Positions 26,035 to 38,000 of a DNA stretch of 64,000 bases are shown here, in pieces (the stretch's first letter is position 1; every line of letters starts with the position of its first letter). The stretch lies in the NCBI GenBank assembly GCA_016859345.1, contig CM029120.1:24983001-25047000 (forward strand), written 5' to 3'. The position numbers and the translations under genes are program-made. The notes below the pieces were generated by a model. That model was given only the letters and a program-made list of their open reading frames with translations, did no database searches and had not been told where the DNA came from. Source of the DNA: Istiophorus platypterus (lineage: Eukaryota; Chordata; Actinopteri; Istiophoriformes; Istiophoridae).

Positions 26035-29004
26035 CTGGACACAGGGAGCAGCACAAAGCTTCTGTTAATGTCGCAACAACATGGCCCATTTAAATGGACA
26101 GGAATGACTCGTTATGTCTCACAGATTTCATTCAAAACCTTTGGAAATATGCTTATTTGCCTTATTTCACATTTTAGCTTTCATCTCAATGAGATGAGAA
26201 ATGGTCATCAACATGGTCAGCTTTCTTTAGCATAGCATAACGTCTGGAGGCAAGGAAAGACAGCTGGCCTGGCTCAGTCCACAATGCAGAAATGCAGAAA
26301 TGCACAAATCAGTATGTAGTATAGTGACAAGTTAAGAGACACTAAGAGGTGAGTAGTGAGTAGTCACTAGGGGGCAGGAATAGTCTATGTTCAGTGCTCT
26401 GTGTAGAGATATACAGCCAGACTAACTTCACAATGAGCTGTGCCAAAATGATGTCCAGCATATTGTCATGTTAATGACAGTAAACTTCTGCATAACTGGA
26501 AACCATGCATCCAGAGTCAATGATTAAAAATCTGTACACAAACAGAAATGTTAAAACAACCATTTGTGGTTTCAGGGAGAGTTGTATGGGGGTTAAATTT
26601 GTCTTTTAATAAAAGCAAAAAGAAATGTTGAATCACTAGCTGTTCAACATAAACTGCAACCCAAAATTACTATCATTCGAACAAACTTATAAAGGATCTG
26701 CAATGTGAAATTCAAAGAAATGGGATTTGCATCTAAAAACACAGCTTAATGCCATTCTTTAGGTTTGCGTTTCTTATTTTTGGTTTGCGTCATAGTTTTT
26801 ACTTTGCACATGTCAGTTTGTCTGAGCTTGGTCAATATAGTAAATGGACAAATGTTCCTGGATGCAAATTCTCTTTGCTACTCATCTTTGCTAGTCATTT
26901 TCTGAAAAGAACTGTGGGAAGTGGCCACAGAGCTCTGATGTGGGCAACAGTTGGGCAATAGCATGCCTTAGACCATGTAATTAGTTATTTTCACTGTCAG
27001 TTTTCATCACAGACTGATAAACACTTGCTGCTGACAAGGGATAACCTTACGGAAAATATGCTAGAGAGTCTACAGCTCTACAGAGAGTTTTGTGCTCAAA
27101 ATATTTATTGAACAACAGCTGGGTGCAGTTTTAGTTTAACTGACAAAACTTGTGACAAAATATATTGGTCAACGACCTTATTTCCCTATTAAGAGACAAC
27201 CATACGATCAGAGGAAGCTGATGTCATTAAACAATGACTTTGACTACATCTCCATACAGTATTGCTGACAAAAGCAGAGGTGACTAAAATAGAGTTTAAA
27301 GTAAAAATGTAATAAAATCTAAATTTTTGTTGATGGAAAAAGGGGAGACAAAATTGTACAGCCTTTTTTTCCAGTCAATTACATGATCCTAATATTGTTC
27401 TTTCACTGGATGGCTTCTCTGCCTTAATCATCTTATAGGGGACTCTGCACAATAGCTGTTAATGCACAAACCCATTATGAACACAGTTTAATAAAACACT
27501 ATCACTGGTGTTAAAATAAACAAATTACAGAATAAAATCATTGTCCTTCTGGAACAGTCCTGACCAAACTGAACATTATGAGGGTAGGACTTAGTACAGG
27601 GTTCTTTTTGATTTTGTCGGGTTTTCTTTTTTCTTGATGGTTAGGGGTCTGATCAAACAGACGTTACGATCATAGTAATGACTGACTTATACACTACACA
27701 GAAGTACTGAGCAGACTGACACACTGTTGTTCACCAAGAAATAAATTCCAGCATGCAACCTCCTCTACAGCTTTAAATTGTCAGTTTTACACTTATGTTT
27801 GCTTGTAGATTGAAAAACAAGTTCATCAGCTTCAGAGGCATTGACAGGTGTGTTTTTAAGCTTTGGTATAGTTCTATTAAAGAAAATGTACAACATATGA
27901 CTTGACTTACTTCCTCTGAACAAGGTGAGCAATTTCTGACTGGACCTTGAGGTACTGCTGAGCCATCCGGATGTGCTGCTCAAACACAGCCATGGACTCT
28001 TTGGAGTTTGGGCATGGAGCCAGAGGCTGAAACCACAAGGAAAGCTCAGTGACGAACAAAGGTTTCAACTCAACATCAGTGAGTGGCTGAGAATAAAACT
28101 GAGAAAAGCTAAAGGTGGTATCAAAGCCAAACTACGGTTTAGGCTGAGTCTAAACACCCTCTCACATCCTACACTAGGACACTAGCTTAGCAAACTGTTT
28201 AGTTTAAACTATAACTAATTTAGAAAGAATAAGAAGTGAATTGATAAATCATTTGTCAAACTCTGACGATTTCTGATATAGCATGACCAGCAACACTGAC
28301 ACTATAAATGTTCAGTGAAAGAGGTCAACTGGAAAAACATCACAAGTTAAAATATTGACTTGACACCCAACATGTCCATAATGTGTAACATTATCATAAT
28401 CACCAGTTTCGTATTAAAAAAAAAAAAACATTACTTTTTATTACTCCACATACATTTAACCCTGGTCATTACATTTCATTCCTACTGCTTTGCCATACAG
28501 TAACATACAGTAACTGTCTGTATCCAAGTACAAATGTTTAAGTTTACAGTTGTACAGAAACTGACCTCTGGGAGGAATGTTAGTGTGTCTCCATGTATTT
28601 ACTTATGTTCCTGCTACTCTGCATGAGGTTCCAGAAAGCTATCATAGAAGGACACAGTTTGTACTAGAGCTGTGCCCATGTACTAAAGTAGACCAAAATA
28701 AAGTGCTCTACTGACCCATGTGGCCCAGCAATATACATAACAGTAAAAAACTCTAACATGAACTAAAATGATTATGATTATTATAATTGACAATAACAAT
28801 AATGATAAAAATATAAGTTGTAGTCGCAGTAACAGTATTAAGCATTATCAGGTCAACCAAAGGCTTAATATAATGAATACTTAAGCGTATTTTCAACTTA
28901 CTTGTAACTGGTGATCCAGTTTCAGGTAAGCCATGGGAACAGAGCTGTCTAAACCATTGGTAGCTAAAGATGCACGCGCACACACAAACACACACAAACA
29001 CACA

Positions 29005-29055
<51 letters not shown>

Positions 29056-32000
29056 TTGTCAGTGTAAAAAAGCTCCTGTAGCACAGATACAAGCACTGGT
29101 AGTTTGCACTGTAACACTCCGCAGTGGTCCAGTATGGCCAGTGCAATATAATTCAAAGCTCTGACTGTGTTGACAGCTTGGTGTGTTCAGACTCTTATGA
29201 ACTTGCAGTAGCACTGATGGAATTTCAGGGGCCGATAACAATAACAAACAATGATCTCTTTCTTGTGGTGGATAAAAATATGACTGATAATATTAATCTT
29301 TCAAATGCAAAAATGTGAGGAGGAAAATAAAGACTTAATTTTTAAATAAACAGATTTAATAAGTAATTTTCTGAGCTTAGAAAACTTTCAGCATTCCCAG
29401 TAGAGAAAAAATACAATTGTAATGTAATGTAATTCTACCGTTTAAGATTTAAAGTCATTTACAAGCACACTTTTAAGCAATAGCTTCTAACTGTACCTAA
29501 CCCAAGAAGCTCAGGTATTTCTTCTGAAGCCTTCATAGGTCTGTGTGGTCTTTATGTGCATTTTGTGATCATGCCAAAAATGATACATGACAAAAAAATG
29601 GGTAAGCACAGGCATGAACACAGAGAGCAGTGTACAGGACAAAAGACAGAGAGGCAAGACAATAAAAAACATGTATGCACACTATATATAGAAATGTACT
29701 CTGCTTCGCTTCTCTCATTAAACTGGGTTAAAGGTTGCCCTAGTCTCTAGTCCACAGCCAAGGCTCCATATCACTGGGAATAATAATCAGCTGAAATTCC
29801 AATATCAGAATTATATCAATATTTAAGTTATGTATTCATCAGCTAAAAATAATAATATTTGGTGACACATTTTTTGTTTCGTCATACAAAAGTCACTAAT
29901 TGTCTTGGGAAGGAATCCCAAAATAAACGAATACCTAAATTACCTACTGTGTTTTCTATTTTTAAAATTTAATTCCCATTGATTTCTATCTAGATTTCCA
30001 TCTAATTTAACTTTGACATACAAAATCTCCAGCCTCTCCAATGTCCAGCCAGTTTGAGAGAGAGTGGGTGGGACTGAGCTCTTATTCAGGAAGAAGTTTA
30101 TATTCCTATTTGATAATGCATGGTGAAATAATGGATACTGTTTCACTGCGTGCAAAGACAGTAGCAGAATTTAACAACAAATTTAAGTTTGACTGCTGAA
30201 TCATCTGTTATTCTCTTATGAGGCTCCCTACCTGTGGGACTAAATGTCATCCTCAGCTCTGATTGGCCAGTGGTTGTTACAGGGCTGGTGCAGTAGGTTG
30301 GGCTTTGGGAGCATCCCAGTTGACTCTCTATGCTGGACACCTTCGACAAACCAGTGCGCAATGTGGCTGTCTGAGGGGGAATAAAAAAGGTTCAGATCAT
30401 AAAATAGACATTGAAGAACACATACTCCTGACAGTATGATCCTATTATATCAGTGTTTACGGTTCAATTACCTTTAAGGGTTTGAACTGTAGAGGAAATT
30501 TTGCCTCAAAGCTTTTCAGGGTTTCCTCTCTACCAACTGAGTTTCTGTGTTCTGTGTTGCCATCACTTCTGTTACTGTTGATGGTGTACTCAGTATACGA
30601 ACCTGCAGCCAGAAAAGACAGATGCATGAAAACACTTTCTCTGAACGCGACATACAATGAGTTCAAAATACACTAAACCAGTTGTTGACAGAAACATTTT
30701 GTTTGAATTAGCAGCCAATCATGCATCAATAAAAGCAGCAGAGCTGATAGTTACCTGTGCTTGTGGCTGAGGAAGATCCACTTCTGTTGGCTGAAGACTG
30801 GTGAGGGAGCTTGAGTGGTTCATCAGAGCCTGGGAAGTACTGGAAGATCCAAACACACCACCCATCCCTTTAAAGAGCACTCATTACATTTCGACCTGCC
30901 ACTTGACAAACCAGTCCTAACAAACCGTTAAAGGAAAAGTTGTAAATTTTAGGAAAAACAGTTCTTCCTCTCCTTGACAAAGTGAGAGATCACCAATCAA
31001 ACCAAGCTTACATGAGTAAATTAGGCTATTTTCAGGAAAATCTAGCCAAGTCCTGAAAATATTTTTCAGGAAAATTCTGCCCCCGGTCATGCTAGTTTTC
31101 AGGCTGAGCTTCACCTCAGGCTGAACCAGCATTACAAATCAGGCTGACCGACTTAGACACAGTGTTTTTTTCTCCCCAATTCCTCCCTGAAGGTTCTTTC
31201 CTGCTGCACTCTGAACATCACTCTGTTTTCAGCATGTATGAAATTTGTTGTCATTTGACATGAGTTGTACTTATGAACTTTTTTCAAGGTCATTCCTTTT
31301 TGTATCTTTTTTTGCACAATATTCCAGTCAACAGATCGACTCTTAAATCGACTGCAGAAGAAATAAGCTAAGAAAAATCTCTGCCCTAAAGCTGTTACCT
31401 ATTACAATCCAAGATAAACCAACTGAAAATGGTCATTATTTTAGCCAAGCTTAGCAGGGGAAAAATGCTAGCCCGGCTCTGTGTAAAACTCAAAAATTTA
31501 AAAACAATTTTATGTTTTATGGGGAGTTACTTGTTGGGACTATACCTTCATGAGATGGTTCATGGTGGTCTTGACCTCCTCCATGGATGGTCTCTGGCTT
31601 GGCTCTTTGTCCCAGCATCGGGTCATTAGAGTCTCTATGGGCTCTGGGAGGTCTTTGATCAGGGGAGGACGTGTACCTTCGTCACAAGAAACAAGTAGTC
31701 AATCAGGGGCTGTGGAATGTCTAAATGTGAACTATAGTAAGAAAAACTGTGAACCCCTTCAAACTACTTACATTTATAAATTTTTCTTAAGAAAAATTCA
31801 AATATTCACCTACGTCACAATTAGCAACAATCTTTTTGAACTAACAACACACAAATCATTGTATTGTTCCTGTCCATCATTCTAACATTGACATTGTAGG
31901 TTAGAAAAACTGCGTGAAACTCTCAGCAGACATCAACAAAAGCTATCTGAAGTCAGGAGTCAGCAGACCTGGAGTCCTGTCCTCTAACCCAGACCTCCAG

Positions 32001-35000
32001 TCTGGGTTACAGCTGCTTTGACTTTATCTATATTTGTGACTTTAATGAAGATCAGATCACATTTTATGACAAATTAATGAAGAAAACCAGGTCATCCCAG
32101 AGGGTTCACTAATTTTTTTCTTGCCAGAGTTTGTCTGGTTACCGTGGACCCTACAAGTACATCTGATTCTACAAAAGAATCAACGGTCAATTTGCAGTTA
32201 TGCAACAACTTTCAGCTCATTCTTTATGGTTGACTCCAAAATGCCCTGTGTCAAAACAGGAGGTCTGTTGATTGGATTCTACCTGCGCAGGGCCAAAAGG
32301 CAGAGAGAGAAGAAATAAGCTAATGGTGTGGTGAAAACAGCTGGAGAGAGGAAATGCAGCACCACTATCACCATATTGTTCAACATCAACAACCATCTAG
32401 TTGGTCCAGGTTTTCACTCACCTCTGTGGACAGCCCACATTATACAAAACGCAGAGCCACCGATCTCATCAAAGGGTTTCTTGCGTGTGATGACCTCCCA
32501 AAGGATAATGCCCCAACTAAATACGTCACACTTTTCACTGTAGTTACTGCCTGAGGACACACATCCACATTATATTCATTGAATCCAAGGCAAAATGAAG
32601 ATTAATATAAAATACAGCTGGTAATCCTGATGAATCTACAGTTCTTATTTTAACACTGCAGTCACAATGATGATGTCATCTGACTACCTGACAAGTCCTC
32701 TCTGTCAAGTGAAATACAGTCTTTTGATGGTGAAGGCAATCAGAATTGTGATGTTAAATCTTAACATCAATGACAAAATACAAATCTAGATTGGGGAAAA
32801 CAAATCTGTAGCTAGTCATCAGCACTGATGTAACCAGCTCTCAGCTGAATTTGCTGACCATTAATGTTAGAGGCTCACCTTCAAACACCTCTGGTGCCAT
32901 CCACGCCGCACTGCCTTTATTGTTGGTCATGTAGGTCTGAATATCACAAGCTGTGCCAAAGTCACATATCTTCAGCACAGTACCACGAGCGACAAGGAGC
33001 AGACTGAAATAGTAGAGTGGATAGGGATCAGAGACTGAAAAATTATATTATATACTACAGATATCCTGTTAGACTGACATGCATATTTAAAAATATATTT
33101 GTGAATGAAAAGAGTTGAGCTAGAATACCTTTGCAGTTATGTGGTCATAAACCAAAGTATTGGACTTTGATCTGATGGGAGTTCTAGATGAAAAATTAAA
33201 TTCATTCTCTAGGGACCATGAATGTTTGTATAAATTTAAGGGCAAACCTCCATACAGCTGTTAAGGCCAACCCCAGATCCCTGCTCAAGCATATTTAAAA
33301 ACATGAAATGAAAGGACAACTAAAAAATAATGATAATAATTTACTCTGAATGCTGCTGAGGTAGTTTACAATAAGTAAAGAGCTTCAATTTATACTTGCT
33401 ATTCTGCCTTTGAACAAACTGGAGGCAGAGCATCAGAGTGCTAATCACTTTTTCCTTAAATTTGACAGTGCAGGGACAATCCACAAATGCTCTTCACTGA
33501 TCAGCAACTGTTAAACACATGGGACAGAAGGCAAAACCAGTGAACAATTAATAATCTGGAGGGGTCCAAACTGACTCCTGACTAAACTACAATTACCTAT
33601 TAGTCCCTTGGAATGGAATCAATGGATGACAGCCCTGAGCATAACTATATTCATCTTCCAGGGTGCTGAGTTGGAGCAGAAACTATGTAACATTATGAGG
33701 ATACACAAGGAATATACAGACCGTCTTAATTCAGTCTTTAATATCATACATATTTACAAATCTTTTCACTTTTAAAGCATCTTTTGACTTGTAATGGTCA
33801 GTGATCAATGATCAGAAACAGGTCAAAAGAACCTCCCTGAAACAATTCCAATATGGTTTTCTAGAAAAATGTTGATATTAAAAGCTCCTCTGTCATACCT
33901 ACCTGCTTGCCTTGGGTTATCCTTAGAATAAAACAAAGAAGCTTTGAAAAGGGCTAGGTTCAGTGAAATCAGGCAATTATCAAAGAATTCTGCCCAGTGT
34001 CAGAGAGCTCTGTCAGAGCTACAAGTCTTGGCTCCTCCAGCAGGAGAATGACCTGAAACTTACATCTAAAAGCATCAAGAATGGATGAGAAAAAAACACT
34101 GAACCCTTCTGAAGTGGCCTGCTGCAGGTCCTGATCTTAATTTGACTGAACATCTAAGGATAGAGCTGAAACTCTCAGTTGAGAGAAGGCACCCATCAAA
34201 CCTGAGAGGATCGGAGCAGTTTCTCAAGAAGAGTTCAGCCAAATTTCCAGGTGAGAAGTGTACAATTCTCTTTAAGAGCTACAAAAAGTACTGGATTGGA
34301 ATGATTGTCTCAAATTTTGTCGTACAAAATACGAGGTTTAGGGTCCCAGAATTTTGGTTAATGCCTTTCTCATTATGGAACAGAGAATAACAGATGCAAA
34401 TTACTTCAGTTGGCCAAGTCTGTATATTATGACAAAATCAATTCCAATGATCTTTTTTCTATAGCTAAATATGCCTACCCAGGTTTTCACAGTTCTTACA
34501 AAAATTCTGAATGGTGTAACTTCTATGTGTTTGATCATAAAGAGCCTTACTTTGGTGGTTTGAGGTCCCGGTGAATTAAGGCCTTTGGCTTCATAGCATG
34601 CAGATAGGCAACTCCCTGGGCACACTGCAGACACCAGCTCATGGCATGAGATGCTGTGTAGTGGGGCTGTGGGTCTGCACTGTGCAAGACTTTGTGTTTG
34701 ACAGACAAGCAGAGAGAAAAGTAAAGAATGACATAACACTATATGACAACTAATGTGTTTATGTAGCTTTTTTATTGGCAAAAACTATTCTGCCCAAGGT
34801 GTGACAACATTTGTACTAAAAATGTGTGACTGTACGTTAGCTGTGATTCCAAGGTTGTTTTAGTTAATATAATTCCTTTAACAATAAAAATTATCTTGTG
34901 TTGTTAATGATACCCAGTCCATTGGTCAGACATAATTTGACTTACGGTTATATAACGAACCACATTCTGCATATTCCATGACCAGACAGACCTGAGAACA

Positions 35001-38000
35001 CAAATAAGTGTTTAAAAAGTTAAGGGGTTTGAATACTTTCTGAAGTCACTGTATAACACATAAGGAGGTTAATCTGCTTGTGTTCCACAGGCAGATTTAC
35101 CCTCAGTGGCAAACACCAATTCTTACTCACATATGCCATTGGTGGGGTCAAGTCTAAAAGGCTTGTGCCACACAAGTGCAGATACTACTACTACTGCTGC
35201 TTATTTCAACCACCATAACATTTAGTTCATAGAAAATAACTAGAAGTTCCAGTCAGAGTGCATGAGGCATCAGTCCTCACTTTCCTCTCTTAGTTCTAAC
35301 CTTGCCATCAAGTGGGGTGCTCTCTGACAGCCGCGAGGAGGGACAGACATTAAGATGGAGAAATATATTTATGTTAGAAAATAAATAAGAATCAGTAAAT
35401 ACATTTCATGGTCCAAAACGGTTCTAAGTCGGAAGAACTCTTACTGGGTTTCTCCTTTACCACAAACATAAGAGAAGAACACTGGAATGTTTGACTAAAC
35501 ATAACTTATTGGTCTGTGTTGAGTGTCCATGTACTTACTGGATTGTCGCAGGAGCCATACAGCTTAACAATGTTGGGGTGATTCACCCGGGAGAGCTGGC
35601 GAAGCTGTGCAAGGACAAAAAGAGAGCAGGTGGAAAAAATACAACTTAATACAAATTCATATATTAATCTGTCCACCTGTCTATTTTACATTGCACCATA
35701 TTATGTTCAGTTACGTCCACAAATATTTATGGACTGACACAATTTTTGCAATTTTGCCTCAGTACACAAAAATGAATTTAAAAAGAGTGATTCAAGAAGT
35801 GATTGAAGTGTGACAAAGATTTTACATTAACAGTTTAGGAATTACAGCCAGTTTTACACATGGTCTCTCATTTTCTGACACACAGAGGTACAACCCATGA
35901 TTTTAAAAGGAGAGTTGAAAAAGGTATATGATTTTATGCAAAGTTTGGCCACATCTGGGCAAACTAGACATTAAGTTGATTTTTTTAAGCGAAAAGAACT
36001 AAATCAAACTCCTACAGCAAACAGAACAATAGTTTAGTAATCAGGGTCATGTCCAAGTAAGGCAAGTTCCCTCATACAGAAGAAACCTTAGGAGTGACCA
36101 AATCACCAAATATGATTTTATGCAAAGTTTGGCCACATCTGGGCAACCTAGACATTAAGTTGATTTTTTTTAAGCAAAAAGAACTAAATCACACTCCTAC
36201 AGCAAACTGAACAATAGTTTAGTAATCAGGGTCATGTCCAAGTAAGGCAAGTTCCCTTATACAGAAGAAACCTTAGGAGTGACCAAATCAACAATTTGGT
36301 ACATACTTAAAAAGAAGGAAGTGAGCGCAGTAACACCATCCATAAGCAGTAGTATTTTGCCTGATGGCTATGTCATCAGCTTGTGTGTGTGTTTGTTTGT
36401 TTGTTTAAAGTTCAGACTATTTACCATGAGAAAGCATTCACAAACATACGGTTATAACACCAAACGTAACAGACAGGAGGAACAAGGATTCCTGAAACAG
36501 ATGGTCTGGCCCCCACTGAGCCCAAATCTTAACATCATATACTCAGTCTGAGATCACATAGGACACAGAAGACACTGAAACACACTAGTTCTCCAAGATG
36601 CATGGAGCAACCTCCCTGCCAGGTAGCTTGAAAAACTATGTGCAGGTGTCCTGAAGAGAACTGATGCTGTTCCAAAGGCAAAGGAGGGTCATACCAAATA
36701 CTGATCAGATATAGTTTTTTTTGTTTACTGCACTTTGTATTAAGTTATTTGAAAATTATAACTTCATGTACTGTATATTATGGATGTGGTCATGTAGTGG
36801 TTTCACAGTTATACTGATATTTGAAATTTATATGTTATAGCTATACATAACTGACCTGCATACCAAGACCAAACTGCAGCGTTCTTGGTAAAACATTCTT
36901 GACCTAGAAGTGGGCCATACAGTCAAAAGCCTCTACCATGGAATACTTAGAAAAGACAGACATGTTTTTGGTTACTCCTCTAAATATTTGACTAATCAAG
37001 GTCAGATTGAAACAAAACTAATGTAAAATTCACAAATGCCATTTTAATTCTGCTGATATGTTAAATTGCTCATCATCATCTAATACAACCCATGATTTTA
37101 AAAGGAGAATTGAAAAAGGTATATGATTTTATGCAAAGTTTGGCCACATCTGGGCAAACTAGACATTAAGTTGATTTTTTTAAGCGAAAAGAACTAAATC
37201 AAACTCCTACAGCAAACAGATATCAAAGAGAGCTATTCTTCAAATGTTAATGCACTTTTACTTATTACTTCATCCACTGCAAACTTGTTGCATGTGTAAC
37301 AGTTTGGGCCTCTTCTACTTGTAAAACACTCAGAGCTTCAGTAACTCATTAGACTTTAACTGACTTGTTAGGACTTGAGAGACAGGTCAAGAACTGTCAG
37401 TAGGGATTGTCAGATGACGACAGTTCCAGACCTGATTGAGTCTTCAAACCCCACGGTTACATTTGAAGACAAAAGGTTCCTTCTGCACATGAATGCACCA
37501 CAAGTGTCAGAACAGCCTGCGCCACACGAGAACACTGTGCAGTACTATGAAATATAAAGAAGCACAGTACAAAAAGGTGTCACTCTGGAAGTGAAGGAGA
37601 TTCAGAATTTCCTCGAGTTCCCTTGAATTTCGACCATTTTAAGTATACTTTTTAAAGACAAGGTTCTTGTACAGCTGCTTGTGAAGCCAGGTATTCCACG
37701 TTAAGTTATGTTTTGGTATTATTGATGTCATCAAATATACAAAGTTTGTGTAAGGACAAGCTTTATGCCATAGACATTAACTAAAATCAATATTTCGGGC
37801 TGGTTATGTTTATTATTATTCCAGGTCTCAGCAGTCCCTGTTATATGGCTGCAGCTGAGGACCCAGCAACCTGTGGGACTCCCAGATCCTCAACTTAGGA
37901 CAGTAGTGGTCTTCTCTGAATCCTGCTACTGCTACAGCTGCTGGGTTTTTGCTGCATGAAGCAGAACAAAAAATGGTGATGACCATACCTCAACAAGAAA

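Larger units (their letters stand above)
35690..36800 (+). mobile_element. Tc1-like element with internal duplication in intron 2
   Basis: Left side resembles a Tc1 terminus (ACAAATATTTATGGACTGAC). The centre carries a transposase N-terminal relic near 36285 (ATCAACAATTTGGTACATAC), and the right side reads as its C-terminal end, GATGGTCTGGCCCCCACTGA through GGTCATACCAAATACTGATC. Non-functional. Confidence 0.75.

Noticed and set aside
34401..34781. 126-codon minus-strand frame
   Set aside because: It is TAK1-like exon 5 read through into both introns; the start lies in intron sequence and homology ends at the splice sites.
36111..36293. Repeated units considered as a CRISPR or satellite array
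   Set aside because: Only two tandem 184-bp units plus one dispersed partial copy inside a Tc1 relic in a vertebrate intron; there are no spacers.
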